Shown here: positions 32,500-41,165 of the stretch, piece after piece
Position numbering within the stretch: position 1 is the first letter of the stretch
Layout of the letters: each line of letters starts with the position of its first letter
Source of the DNA: Streptomyces sp. NBC_00358
GTDB taxonomy: Bacteria > Actinomycetota > Actinomycetes > Streptomycetales > Streptomycetaceae
NCBI RefSeq assembly: GCF_036099295.1
Contig: NZ_CP107976.1
Coordinates: 4,898,001-4,962,000 of the forward strand
DNA: 64,000 nt
Direction: 5' to 3'
Notes under the pieces: generated by a model
The model's database searches: none
Told to the model about the DNA's origin: nothing
The model's input: only the letters and a program-made list of their open reading frames with translations
Made by a program: the position numbers and the translations under genes

Positions 32500-32994
32500 T
32501 CAGCGGTCCCGGAAGAAGTCCGTGAGCAGTGCGGCGCATTCCCCGGCGAGGACGCCCTCGATCACCTCGGGCCGGTGATTGAGCCGCCGGTCGCGGACGA
32601 CGTCCCAGACGGATCCGGTCGCGCCCGCCTTCTCGTCGCGGGCGCCGTAGACCACTCGTTCCACCCGGGACTGGACGAGCGCGCCCGCGCACATCGTGCA
32701 GGGCTCCAGGGTGACGACGAGAGTGCAGCCGGACAGCCGCCACTCACCGAGCCTCGCGGCGGCCCTGCGCAGCGCGAGGACCTCGGCGTGGGCCGTCGGG
32801 TCGCCGGTGGCCTCGCGTTCGTTGTGACCGGCCGCCAGCACGGTCGCTCCGTCCGGGGCCATCACGACCGCTCCGACGGGAACGTCACCGCCCCGGACGG
32901 CCAGCCGTGCCTCTTCCAGCGCGAGCCGCATGGGGGCCAGCCAGGGATCGCGTACGGGGTCGGGGGGCCGAGGTACCGGGTGGGGGGTGCTCAC
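32500..32994 (-). CDS. tadA: tRNA adenosine(34) deaminase TadA
   Basis: A 164-residue cytidine-deaminase-fold enzyme. Zinc ligands are His69 in TAHAE with catalytic Glu71, and Cys99/Cys102 in EPCTMC. It converts A34 to inosine in tRNA-Arg(ACG), which is encoded at 7700-7772 of this window. N-terminal Pro-rich extension is about 15 residues. GTG 32994 is the start. The tadA partner-protein gene lies about 350 bp upstream on the same strand. Confidence 0.93.
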   Translation of the reverse strand: MSTPHPVPRPPDPVRDPWLAPMRLALEEARLAVRGGDVPVGAVVMAPDGATVLAAGHNEREATGDPTAHAEVLALRRAAARLGEWRLSGCTLVVTLEPCTMCAGALVQSRVERVVYGARDEKAGATGSVWDVVRDRRLNHRPEVIEGVLAGECAALLTDFFRDR

Positions 32995-33298
32995 CCGGGG
33001 AACCTAGCGGAATCCCGTGGGACCCGAGGGTGGGCATCCCGCGGTGCCCCGCGCCGCCGGGCACGCGCCCTCCGATTCCCCCACAGGACGAGGGCGACGG
33101 TGAGGTCATGTGCCGGGGGCACAGTCGCGGCGATTTTTCCGCAGGGAGTCCTGTCCGGACGTCCCGGGACCGCCGGCCGTCCCGTCATCCCGCCGTCCCG
33201 GGGGACGGCGAGCGGCAGGCGCAGGCGGCAGACGGAGGCGAGGACCCGGCCCGCCGAAGGGGCCGGTTCACCGGTATGAGGGTCGGTTCGCGAGCAGA
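32995..33298. other. Non-coding gap between tadA and its partner gene
   Basis: About 300 bp with no convincing coding frame. The only clear structure is the hairpin at 33299-33328, immediately downstream of the partner gene. The tadA promoter must lie in this gap, but no clear -35/-10 pair can be picked out. Confidence 0.4.
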
Positions 33299-33328
33299 GG
33301 CTGGGCCCGCTGTTTCCGGGGCCCAGCC
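33299..33328 (-). terminator. Terminator after the TadA-associated gene
   Basis: GGCTGGGCCC and GGGCCCAGCC are a 10-bp stem with a 10-nt loop, 20 bp after the stop codon of the minus-strand gene. Confidence 0.7.
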
Positions 33329-33348
33329 AGGTCCAGCGCTTCCGGGGC

Positions 33349-33912
33349 CTAGCGGACGGTCTCCAGGACCTCTGCCGCTCCCAGGGCTTCGGCGATCGTG
33401 CTGAGCGCGTCGCCTTCGTCCAGGGCCAGCAGTTCCCTCTCGCTCACTCCGAGGTCCGCGAGGATGTAGCGGTCCCCGACGGGGCTGTGCGACACGGCAT
33501 CGCCGGACACGCTCCCCTGTTCCTCCTCGTCGTCCTCGTCGGAGTCCCCGGGTTCACCGTCCTCCGTGCCGTCCAGGTCGAGGGAGTCCAGGTCGGCGTC
33601 GTCGTCGCCCGGATCCCGTCCTAGTAGTTCGTCCGTGAGCAGGATCTCGCCGTACGAACTGCGGGCGGCCGCGGCCGCGTCCGAGACGTAGATACGAGGA
33701 TCCTCCTCGCCGTCCACGCGGACGACGCCGAACCACGCGTCTTCCTGCTCGATGAGTACGAGCACCGTGTCCTCGTCCGAGACTTCACGGGCCAGGTCGG
33801 TCAGATCCGACAGCGTTTCCACATCGTCGAGCTCTGTGTCGCTCGCTTCCCACCCGTCTTCGGTGCGCGCGAGCAGTGCGGCGAAGTACACCGTGACTCT
33901 CCCACTGGTCAT
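33349..33912 (-). CDS. tRNA adenosine deaminase-associated protein
   Basis: A 187-residue acidic protein of the family named for its fixed place next to tadA in actinomycetes. VTVYFAALLARTEDGWEASDTEL and TVLVLIEQEDAWFGVVRVDG form the N-terminal half; an acidic stretch of about 45 residues rich in Asp/Glu (LDSLDLDGTEDGEPGDSDED) precedes the C-terminal helices GVSERELLALDEGDALSTIAEALGAAEVLE. The role is unknown; association with TadA is inferred from location only. ATG 33912. Confidence 0.75.
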   Translation of the reverse strand: MTSGRVTVYFAALLARTEDGWEASDTELDDVETLSDLTDLAREVSDEDTVLVLIEQEDAWFGVVRVDGEEDPRIYVSDAAAAARSSYGEILLTDELLGRDPGDDDADLDSLDLDGTEDGEPGDSDEDDEEEQGSVSGDAVSHSPVGDRYILADLGVSERELLALDEGDALSTIAEALGAAEVLETVR

Positions 33913-34301
33913 AGGCGTGCCGGTTGGGGTTCCCCCCGGCGGAGGCTGTGGGCGAGGAGTGCTGCTCCGAGCCCCGCCCACTCGGAATCGTGGCAGAAAC
34001 AGAGCGTTCAGGGGACGTCTTCGGCCTGCTGTGTCTGCCTCTTTTGATCGCTAACAGCGGATCGTACGCGGCTGCCTGCGCCGTGTAGGCACCTCCTCGC
34101 CCGGCACGTCCGCCGCACGGCCCCTCGTGAGGCGGGTGCTGCCCGGTTCCACGGCGGCCGGGCGATCAGTTTTCCCCTCGGCGCGTCATCGAGTGCCGTA
34201 CGGGCGCGTCACCCCGGCACGACGGGCGTGCCGCAGACGGCGCCGCGGGCGGACCTCCGGTCTTCCCCGGGCGTGGCGGCGACGGTCGTGCGGCGCGCGG
34301 A
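33913..34301. other. Non-coding gap, no gene recognised
   Basis: A 389-bp stretch between two minus-strand genes. Short open frames on both strands lack ribosome sites and natural-looking protein. It should hold the promoter of the deaminase-associated gene; I see no strong hairpin or repeat. Confidence 0.4.
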
Positions 34302-34484
34302 CTACCAGCGGAAGGTGCGCATGCGCATGGCGTGGCGCAGCCGGGCCGTCTTGGCGCGGCGGGGCTGGACCCGGTCGCGCAGCTCGCGTGCCTCGGCCAG
34401 GTCGCGCAGGAACTGGGCCCTTCGCCTCCTGCGTTCGGCGTCGCTCTCCAGCCGCTCGGATGACTCCTCTTGCGGGTTCCGCAT
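34302..34484 (-). CDS. Small basic protein (60 aa)
   Basis: A 60-residue, Arg-rich, mostly alpha-helical protein from ATG 34484: MRNPQEESSERL, ERRRRRAQFLRDLAEARELRDRV, HAMRMRTFRW. The net charge suggests nucleic-acid contact or a partner-binding helix, but this is only inference. It is divergent from upp, about 140 bp apart, in the position of a conserved small gene in Streptomyces. Confidence 0.55.
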   Translation of the reverse strand: MRNPQEESSERLESDAERRRRRAQFLRDLAEARELRDRVQPRRAKTARLRHAMRMRTFRW

Positions 34485-34623
34485 TGGCACACCACCCCAG
34501 GTCCGGTCCCTCCCACCTTCCCTCCGACGGGCGGTTTGATGCCAGCGGACGGGTGATGCCGGGCGGCGGTACTTGCCGGGCGGGTCAGTGGCGGGTGCCT
34601 GGAGCCCGGCTACTGTTGTGGAC

Positions 34624-35259
34624 ATGCGTCTTCACGTCGTCGACCACCCCCTGGTCGCCCATAAGCTCACCACCCTGCGCGACCGGCGCACCGACTCCGC
34701 GACCTTCCGGCGGCTGGCCGACGAGCTGGTCACCCTGCTCGCCTACGAGGCCACCCGCGACGTGCGCACGGAGCAGGTCGACATCGTGACCCCGGTCTCC
34801 CCGACCACGGGCGTCAAGCTCTCCTACCCGCGCCCGCTCGTCGTGCCGATCCTGCGCGCGGGCCTCGGCATGCTCGACGGGATGGTCCGGCTGCTGCCGA
34901 CCGCCGAGGTGGGCTTCCTGGGCATGGTGCGCGACGAGGAGACGCTCCAGGCCTCCACGTACGCCACCCGTATGCCGGACGACCTGTCCGGCCGACAGGT
35001 GTACGTCCTCGACCCGATGCTGGCCACCGGCGGCACGCTCGTCGCCGCGATCCAGGAGCTGATCAAGCGCGGCGCCGACGACGTCACCGCCGTGGTCCTG
35101 CTCGCCGCCCCGGAGGGTGTCGAGCTCATGGAGCGCGACCTGGCGGGTACGCCGGTCACCGTCGTGACGGCCTCGGTCGACGAGCGCCTGAACGAGCACG
35201 GCTACATCGTGCCGGGTCTGGGCGACGCCGGGGACCGGATGTACGGGGCCGCGGAGTAG
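34624..35259 (+). CDS. upp: Uracil phosphoribosyltransferase
   Basis: A 211-residue salvage enzyme, uracil + PRPP to UMP. The PRPP-binding motif DPMLATGGT covers residues 130-138, the uracil-site region is near YIVPGLGDAGDR at the C-terminus, and PILRAGLGM is conserved. Length is normal for bacterial Upp. ATG 34624 matches family starts, though the ribosome site is weak. Converges with the LytR_C gene at a strong bidirectional terminator. Confidence 0.97.
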   Translation: MRLHVVDHPLVAHKLTTLRDRRTDSATFRRLADELVTLLAYEATRDVRTEQVDIVTPVSPTTGVKLSYPRPLVVPILRAGLGMLDGMVRLLPTAEVGFLGMVRDEETLQASTYATRMPDDLSGRQVYVLDPMLATGGTLVAAIQELIKRGADDVTAVVLLAAPEGVELMERDLAGTPVTVVTASVDERLNEHGYIVPGLGDAGDRMYGAAE

Positions 35260-35274
35260 CCCCGTAGCGACCGC

Positions 35275-35343
35275 GAGAAAACAGCCGGCTCCGGAGTCAG
35301 CGCCTCCTCGTACGAGGGCGACTCCGGAGCCGGCTGTTTTCTC
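35275..35343. terminator. Bidirectional terminator between upp and the LytR_C gene
   Basis: A perfect 24-bp inverted repeat (35275-35298 and 35320-35343) with GAGAAAACAGCC ends and GGCTGTTTTCTC on the other side, so both strands get a T run. The 21-nt loop contains an inner CCTC/GAGG stem. Confidence 0.93.
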
Positions 35344-35346
35344 CAC

Positions 35347-35442
35347 GGGAGTGACCGCGGAGTCGCCGCCCGTTCTCGGGGAGTGACCGCGGAGTCGCCG
35401 CCCGTTCTCCGGGAGCGACCGCCGAGTCGGCGGTCGTACTTC
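35347..35442. repeat. 32-bp tandem repeat, three copies
   Basis: GGGAGTGACCGCGGAGTCGC-type units begin at 35347, 35379 and 35411; the first two are nearly identical, the third diverged. They lie between the terminator and the LytR_C stop codon. No spacers. Confidence 0.75.
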
Positions 35443-35457
35443 GGGTGAGACCCGGCG

Positions 35458-36117
35458 TCAGCAGTTCTTCTTCGAGTCGGCGGGCACCGGCTTGGGCTGA
35501 CTCAGGACGGTCAGCGCCTTGTCGGCGTCCTCCTTCTTCGTCAGCGCCTTGAACTCGGTGCCGATGATGAGGTCGACCGTGGTGGCCTTGGCGCGGCCGT
35601 CGGTCTTCAGCAGGGCGCCGGAGAGCTGGGTGTTGAGGACGGGGAGCGCGGCCTGGTCGGCGGCCTTGGCGCCCAGCAGTATCCCGGCGCCCGTGACCTT
35701 CTTGTCGTACGCGGCCGTCGCGTTGCCCACATCACCGATCTTGAAGCCGCGTTTCTTCAGCTCGTCCGCCGTCTGTTTGGCGAGCCCGCTGCGGGGCGTC
35801 GCGTTGAAGACGTTCACGGTGATCTGGCCCGGCTGGGGCAGGGGAGCCGCGAGGGCGGCCGCCGCCGCGGTGGCCTTCGCCGCGTGCGTGGCCTTCGACG
35901 CGCAGGCCGCCTTGGTGCTCGCGGCCGCGGCCTTGTCGCCGCCCGTGTAGATGTCGATGAGCTGCAGGGTTCCCCACCCGATCAGCCCGAGTGCGGTGAC
36001 GGAGGCGACGACCAGGAACGCGAGCCTGCGACGGCCACGGGGTCGGCGCATCCGCGGGTACTTGTCCCCCGTGATCCGGTACTGGCCACCCATGCCAGGG
36101 GGAGTGAGCATGCTCAT
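35458..36117 (-). CDS. LytR C-terminal-domain membrane protein
   Basis: A 219-residue protein: a cytoplasmic basic start, one transmembrane helix at about 31-50 (LAFLVVASVTALGLIGWG), an Ala/Lys-rich spacer, then a LytR_C domain (about 97-185) with ITVNVFNATPRSGLAKQTADELKKRGF and VDLIIGTEF. The LytR_C domain is found on cell-wall polymer ligases and as stand-alone proteins like this one. It is expected outside the membrane. Terminal Cys219 is a curiosity. ATG 36117; an internal ATG at residue 3 is also possible. Confidence 0.82.
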   Translation of the reverse strand: MSMLTPPGMGGQYRITGDKYPRMRRPRGRRRLAFLVVASVTALGLIGWGTLQLIDIYTGGDKAAAASTKAACASKATHAAKATAAAAALAAPLPQPGQITVNVFNATPRSGLAKQTADELKKRGFKIGDVGNATAAYDKKVTGAGILLGAKAADQAALPVLNTQLSGALLKTDGRAKATTVDLIIGTEFKALTKKEDADKALTVLSQPKPVPADSKKNC

Positions 36118-36207
36118 GGGCGCAGCGTAGTGCGCCGAGACGCCAATGCCTACTAGATGATCATTGACTGGCGTTCAGTTCAACCCATTGGGGTCAAGCC
36201 GTGGCCA

Positions 36208-36504
36208 TTAGTCCAGTTCAAGAACGCGCGCGTGCAGCACCTGGCGCTGCTGGAGCGCGGCGCGGACGGCGCGGTGCAGGCCGTCCTCCAGGTACAGATC
36301 GCCCTGCCACTTGACGACGTGGGCGAAGAGGTCGCCGTAGAAGGTGGAGTCCTCGGCGAGGAGGGTCTCCAGGTCCAGCTGGCCCTTGGTCGTCACGAGC
36401 TGATCGAGGCGGACCGGGCGCGGCGCGACGTCCGCCCACTGCCGGGTGCTTTCCCGGCCGTGGTCGGGGTACGGCCGGCCGTTTCCGATGCGCTTGAAGA
36501 TCAC
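36208..36504 (-). CDS. Small ParB-like/VapB-labelled protein (98 aa)
   Basis: A 98-residue protein conserved in Streptomyces and often labelled VapB-family antitoxin. The C-terminal half (LYLEDGLHRAVRAALQQRQVLHARVLELD) resembles the ParB/sulfiredoxin fold, where DGxHR is the nucleotide-binding loop. No PIN-domain toxin is adjacent, so a toxin-antitoxin label is not supported by context. A HerA-like ATPase is divergent 105 bp away. ATG 36504. Confidence 0.6.
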   Translation of the reverse strand: MIFKRIGNGRPYPDHGRESTRQWADVAPRPVRLDQLVTTKGQLDLETLLAEDSTFYGDLFAHVVKWQGDLYLEDGLHRAVRAALQQRQVLHARVLELD

Positions 36505-36609
36505 ACGGAAAGCCTACCGGTCAAGACCTTCCGGGCGCAGCCATGGCGGCGGAGTGCGACGCTGGAAAAGATGTCGTAAATCCTTGCAAATCGGGAACAG
36601 GGGTCTGAT

Positions 36610-38256
36610 ATGAGTGACAGCGAGACCATGCCGTCGGCTGCCGCTGGGACCGTTCCCGAGCACGTGTCCGGCGCCCCCGCGCTCCCGGGGGAAGCCCTGG
36701 AGATCGCCTCCGGCTACGCCTTCGCGGGTCCCGCCCTCGACCTCGGCGCGCTGATCTGGGACGGGACGTGCCTGCCCGACGCGCAGATCCGCATCCCGCT
36801 GCCGATGCTCAACCGGCACGGCCTGGTGGCGGGCGCCACCGGCACCGGCAAGACCAAGACGCTCCAGCTGATCGCCGAGCAGCTCTCGGCGCAGGGGGTC
36901 CCCGTCTTCCTCGCCGACATCAAGGGGGACGTCTCCGGGATCTCGGTGCCGGGCGAGCCGGGGGCGAAGGTCCGGAAGCGGGCCGCCGAGGTCCACCAGG
37001 ACTGGACCCCGGCCGGCTGCCCCGCGGAGTTCTACGCGCTCGGCGGCCTGGGCCACGGCATTCCCGTACGCGCCACGGTCACCAGCTTCGGACCCGTGCT
37101 GCTGGCCAAGGTGCTCGAACTCAACCGGACCCAGGAACAGTCGCTCGGCCTGATCTTCCACTACGCCGACCAGAAGGGCCTGGAGCTGGTCGACCTCAAG
37201 GACCTGCGGGCGGTCGTCGCCTTTCTGACCTCGGACGAGGGCAAGGGCGAACTGAAGGGGATCGGTGGGCTGTCCACCGCCACGGCGGGGGTCATCCTGC
37301 GCTCCCTCACGGCCTTCGAGGCGCAGGGCATGAGCCCCTTCTTCGGGGAGCCGGAGTTCGACACGGACGAGCTGACGCGCACGGCGGCGGACGGCCGGGG
37401 TGTGGTGTCGGTCCTCGAACTGCCCGCCGTGCAGGACAGACCGCAGCTCTTCTCGACGTTCCTGATGTGGCTGCTCGCCGATCTCTTCCACGACCTCCCG
37501 GAAGTCGGCGACGCCGACAGGCCGAAGCTCGTCTTCTTCTTCGACGAGGCCCATCTGCTCTTCAGCGACGCGTCGAAGGCGTTCCTGGACTCGATCACCC
37601 GGACCGTCCGGCTCATTCGCTCGAAAGGGGTCGGCGTCTTCTTTGTGACGCAGACGCCGAAGGACGTGCCCGCGGACGTCCTCGCCCAGCTCGGCAACCG
37701 GGTCCAGCACGCGCTGCGCGCCTTCACCCCGGACGACCAGAAGGCGCTGAAGGCCACCGTGAAGACCTTCCCCGACTCTCCGTACGACCTCGAAGAGGTC
37801 CTCATGGGTCTCGGCACCGGAGAGGCCGTCGTCACCGTGCTGAGCGAGAGGGGCGCTCCGACGCCGGTCGCGGTGACCCGGCTGCGTGCCCCGCGGTCGT
37901 TGATGGGGCCGGTGTCGGCGGAGGCGCTCGACCGGGCGGTGCGGGACTCGCCGTTGTACGAGCGGTACGCGCGTGCGGTGGACCGGGAGTCGGCGTACGA
38001 GAAGGTGGCAGCGGCCTCCGGTTCCTCGTCGCCTTCGCCGTCCGCGCCGTCCGCGCGGCCTTCCCCGTCCTCGCCATCGCGGGGTGGGCCGGAAGCCGCC
38101 CGCTCCGGCGGCCGGACCCGGCCCGAGGAGGATGCCTCCGTCGTCGAACAGGTCGTCGGCAGCGGGCTGTTCAAGTCGCTGGCCCGCTCCGTGGGCACAC
38201 AGATCGGGCGGGAGATTACCCGGTCGGTCTTCGGCACGGCACGCAGGCGACGCTGA
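36610..38256 (+). CDS. HerA/DUF853-type ATPase
   Basis: A 548-residue AAA-like ATPase of the HerA-like (YjgR) group. Walker A GATGTGKT is at residues 75-82, Walker B with catalytic glutamate in LVFFFDEAHLLF near 310, and sensor QTP in FFVTQTPKDVP. The family is of unknown role; its fold is shared with DNA-pumping ATPases. The C-terminal 80 residues hold a Ser/Pro low-complexity linker then a helix VVGSGLFKSLARSVGTQIGREITRSVFG. ATG 36610. Converges with an HhH-GPD DNA glycosylase gene. Confidence 0.85.
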   Translation: MSDSETMPSAAAGTVPEHVSGAPALPGEALEIASGYAFAGPALDLGALIWDGTCLPDAQIRIPLPMLNRHGLVAGATGTGKTKTLQLIAEQLSAQGVPVFLADIKGDVSGISVPGEPGAKVRKRAAEVHQDWTPAGCPAEFYALGGLGHGIPVRATVTSFGPVLLAKVLELNRTQEQSLGLIFHYADQKGLELVDLKDLRAVVAFLTSDEGKGELKGIGGLSTATAGVILRSLTAFEAQGMSPFFGEPEFDTDELTRTAADGRGVVSVLELPAVQDRPQLFSTFLMWLLADLFHDLPEVGDADRPKLVFFFDEAHLLFSDASKAFLDSITRTVRLIRSKGVGVFFVTQTPKDVPADVLAQLGNRVQHALRAFTPDDQKALKATVKTFPDSPYDLEEVLMGLGTGEAVVTVLSERGAPTPVAVTRLRAPRSLMGPVSAEALDRAVRDSPLYERYARAVDRESAYEKVAAASGSSSPSPSAPSARPSPSSPSRGGPEAARSGGRTRPEEDASVVEQVVGSGLFKSLARSVGTQIGREITRSVFGTARRRR

Positions 38257-38288
38257 TGGCGTGCCTCCCCGGAGCGTGAGGAGCGCAG

Positions 38289-38352
38289 GCCGGGGGCCGG
38301 TGGGGGCGCCCCTGCCCGGAACGGGCGGGACGCCGGTCGTCCGGCCCCCGGC
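38289..38352. terminator. Hairpin between convergent HerA-like and HhH-GPD genes
   Basis: GCCGGGGGCCGG (38289-38300) and CCGGCCCCCGGC (38341-38352) form a 12-bp stem with a 40-nt loop. Confidence 0.55.
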
Positions 38353-38936
38353 TACTTCCCGGCGGCCTTCGCGGCCGCCTTCATCTCCTGTTTGTGGGCG
38401 CGGACCTTGGCGAGGGACTCCGGGCCGGTGATGTCGGCGACCGAGCGGAAGGACTTCGCCTCGCCGTAGGAGCCCGCCGCCTCGCGCCAGCCCTTGGGGC
38501 GGACGCCGAGCTGCTTGCCGAGGAGGGCCAGGAAGATCTGGGCCTTCTGCGGCCCGAAACCGGGGAGTTCCTTGAGACGGCGGAGAAGTTCCTCGCCGGT
38601 CGCGGCGTCCTTCCAGACGGCGGCGGCGTCTCCGTCGTAGTGCTCGACGAGGTACTGGCAGAGCTGATGGATGCGCTTGCCCATCGAGCCGGGATAGCGG
38701 TGCACGGCCGGCTTCTCGGAGAGCAGCGCGGCGAACCTCTCCGGGTCGTACGAGGCGATCTCCTGCGCGTCGAGATCGTCCGCCCCCATGCGCCGGGCGA
38801 TCGTGTACGGCCCCGCGAAGGCCCATTCCATCGGCACCTGCTGGTCCAGCAGCATGCCGACCAGGGCGGCGAGCGGACTGCGGCCGAGCAGTTCGTCGGC
38901 CTCGGGCTGCTGGGCGAGGTGAAGCGTGACGTCCAT
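38352..38936 (-). CDS. HhH-GPD-type base excision repair protein
   Basis: A 194-residue endonuclease III-related protein. The helix-hairpin-helix is ELPGFGPQKAQIFLALLG; the N-terminal helix HLAQQPEADELLGRSPLAALVGMLLDQQVP is typical. No [4Fe-4S] cysteine cluster is present, so it belongs to the cluster-free actinobacterial subgroup. Expected to excise a damaged base; the lesion is unknown. ATG 38936. Confidence 0.85.
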   Translation of the reverse strand: MDVTLHLAQQPEADELLGRSPLAALVGMLLDQQVPMEWAFAGPYTIARRMGADDLDAQEIASYDPERFAALLSEKPAVHRYPGSMGKRIHQLCQYLVEHYDGDAAAVWKDAATGEELLRRLKELPGFGPQKAQIFLALLGKQLGVRPKGWREAAGSYGEAKSFRSVADITGPESLAKVRAHKQEMKAAAKAAGK

Positions 38937-39031
38937 GGACCGATGATCCCGCGTGCGGGGGCGGCACGCTCGGTCGTGACCACCCGGGTTCGCGGCTCGC
39001 CACTTCGGTCCACCGCCTCGGAGGATATAAA

Positions 39032-39050
39032 TTAGGTTAGCCTAACCTGA
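39032..39050. promoter_or_regulatory. Iron box (DmdR1/IdeR site)
   Basis: TTAGGTTAGCCTAACCTGA matches the 19-bp actinobacterial iron-box consensus (TTAGGTTAGSCTAACCTAA) in 18 positions. It ends 18 bp before the GTG of the penicillin-acylase gene, overlapping the promoter. This predicts repression by an iron-loaded DtxR-family regulator. Confidence 0.85.
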
Positions 39051-39068
39051 CATGAGTGGGGATGGACC

Positions 39069-41165
39069 GTGACCGCCGAGATCTTCCGTGACACCTGGGG
39101 CATCCCGCATCTGCGCGCCGGCAGCGCCCTGGAACTCGCCCGCGCCCAGGGCCGGGTCACCGCCCGGGACCGGGCCTGGCAGCTAGAGGTCGAGCGGCAC
39201 CGCTCCCAGGGCACCTCGGCCGCGTTCCTCGGCGCGGAGTCCGTCGACTGGGACCGGTTCGCGCGCCGGGCCCGCCTCGACGACACCGCGCGACGCTGCT
39301 TCGAGGTCCTGACGGAGCGGGACCCCGAGACGGCCGCGTGGGTCGTCGCCTACGTCGACGGGATCAACGACGGACTGCCCGAAGGGGCCGCCCGCGCACC
39401 CGAGTTCGCGGAGAGCGGCCTCGCTCCGGGGCGCTGGGAACCCTGGAGCCCGCTGGGTGTCTGGCTCGGCACGCACATCCTGTTCGCCGGGTTCCCCGCC
39501 AAACTGTGGCGCGAGGAGGTCGTACGACGGCTGGGCGCGGACGCGGTCGGCCTGTTCGCCATGGACGGGCCGGGCACGGCCGGGAGCAACGGCTGGCTGG
39601 TCGGCGGCGAACGCACCGCCACGGGGCGGGCGTTGATCGCCGGTGACCCGCACCGCTTCATCGAGGACCCCGGTGTCTACCAGCAGATCCGTCTCTCCTG
39701 CCCGGAGTTCGACGTCGTCGGCCTCGCCGTCCCCGGTGTCCCGGGCATCGCGCACTTCGCCCACACCGGAACCGTCGCCTGGGCGATCACCAACGCGATG
39801 GCCGACTACCAGGACCTCTACCGGGAGCGGCTGCGACTCGTGGACGCGGGAGACGCCGGGGACGCGCGGGGCGCCGGAGGCACCGGGGTGGTCGAGGTCC
39901 TCGATCCCGACGGCGTGTGGCGGCCAGTGGAACGGCACGTGGAGCGCGTCGAGGTGGCCGGCGGTGAACCCGTCGAGGTCGAGGTGATCGAGACGGCGCG
40001 CGGGCCCGTGGTGATCGGGGGCGCCGGAGCGGAGGAGTCCATCAGCCTGCGCTACCCGCCCCGCGTGACCCGCGACCTCGGCTTCGGCGCGCTCCTCCCG
40101 CTGCTGCGCGCCCGCCGGGTCGCCGACGTGGACCGGGCGTTCGACGTCTGGGCCGAGCCGGTGAACGTCGTCCAGGCCGCCGACACGGAGGGCGGAACGC
40201 TGCACCGCGTCGCGGGCCGGGTCCCGGTCCGCGGCACGGCCGGCCGCACCAGGGTCGTGCCCGCCTGGGAGGCCGGGCACGCGTGGACCGGCTGGCACGA
40301 GATGCCGTACGGCCCGGTCGAGGACGGTCTCGCCGTGATGGCGAACCAGCGCGGCCCCGCGGCCCCGCTCGGCGTCGAGTTCGCGCCGCCCCACCGCGCC
40401 GCCCGCATCCGCCAACTGCTCGACGCGGGCGCGAAGTGGTCGGCGCGGGACATGCCGGCCATCCACATGGACACCCGGCTCGCCTCCGCCGCCGCCCTGC
40501 TGGACCGGTTGCCCACGCTGGCACTCTCCGGCGCCGCCGCCGGGCTCAGGGAGCAACTCCTGCGCTGGGACCGGCACATGGACGCCGGCAGCCGCACGGC
40601 GGCGCTGTACGCGCAGGTGCGCGGCGCGGTCGTACGACGGCTCGCGGCCCACCCCGCCCTCGCCGTGCTGGCCGAGCCGCCCGCCCGTCCGGCGGTCTTC
40701 CTGCCCTGGCTCGCTCTCGTCCCCCGCGTCGCCTTCGCCCTCGAAAACCTGCTGACGACACCGGAGTTGTACGGCATCGACCGCGACGACGTGGTGCGCG
40801 CGGCCGTCGAGGAGGTGGCCGCCCGGCCCGCGCCGGGCACCTGGGGCGACACCCATCGCCTCGCGCCCTGGAGGGCGCTCACCGGCGCCGCGTACGACGA
40901 ACCGGCCCTGTCCGGCGACAACGACTGCGTCCTGTCCACCTCGTCGGTGCCCGGACTGACCGACCTGAGCGCCCGCGGATCGGCCGCCCGGTACGTCTGG
41001 GACCTCGCCGACCGCGACAACAGCCTCTGGGTGGTGCCCTTCGGAGCCGACGGCGTCCCCGGCGCGGCCCACCACCGCGATCAACTCCCCTTGTGGCTCA
41101 AGGGAGATCTCGCCCCGGTGACCACCGACTGGAACAAGCTGACCAAGGAGAGCGATGACGACTGA
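39069..41165 (+). CDS. desG: Penicillin-acylase family protein, iron-regulated (DesG-like)
   Basis: A 698-residue Ntn-hydrolase of the penicillin acylase family. The nucleophile is Ser173 in TAGSNGW, which would become the N-terminus of the beta chain; the following Asn174 and later TGTVAWAITNAMADYQDLYRE fit the oxyanion/active-site region. No signal peptide is seen, unusual for the family. An iron box precedes the GTG start, and a siderophore-type acetyltransferase overlaps its end. That combination matches desG/desH, reported for aryl-modified desferrioxamines (from memory). The acyl substrate is inference. Confidence 0.8.
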   Translation: MTAEIFRDTWGIPHLRAGSALELARAQGRVTARDRAWQLEVERHRSQGTSAAFLGAESVDWDRFARRARLDDTARRCFEVLTERDPETAAWVVAYVDGINDGLPEGAARAPEFAESGLAPGRWEPWSPLGVWLGTHILFAGFPAKLWREEVVRRLGADAVGLFAMDGPGTAGSNGWLVGGERTATGRALIAGDPHRFIEDPGVYQQIRLSCPEFDVVGLAVPGVPGIAHFAHTGTVAWAITNAMADYQDLYRERLRLVDAGDAGDARGAGGTGVVEVLDPDGVWRPVERHVERVEVAGGEPVEVEVIETARGPVVIGGAGAEESISLRYPPRVTRDLGFGALLPLLRARRVADVDRAFDVWAEPVNVVQAADTEGGTLHRVAGRVPVRGTAGRTRVVPAWEAGHAWTGWHEMPYGPVEDGLAVMANQRGPAAPLGVEFAPPHRAARIRQLLDAGAKWSARDMPAIHMDTRLASAAALLDRLPTLALSGAAAGLREQLLRWDRHMDAGSRTAALYAQVRGAVVRRLAAHPALAVLAEPPARPAVFLPWLALVPRVAFALENLLTTPELYGIDRDDVVRAAVEEVAARPAPGTWGDTHRLAPWRALTGAAYDEPALSGDNDCVLSTSSVPGLTDLSARGSAARYVWDLADRDNSLWVVPFGADGVPGAAHHRDQLPLWLKGDLAPVTTDWNKLTKESDDD

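Noticed and set aside
35347..35442. CRISPR-like 32-bp periodicity
   Set aside because: Only three adjoining copies, no spacers.
36208..36504. Type II toxin-antitoxin system
   Set aside because: No PIN-domain or other toxin gene adjoins; both neighbours are unrelated genes on their own.
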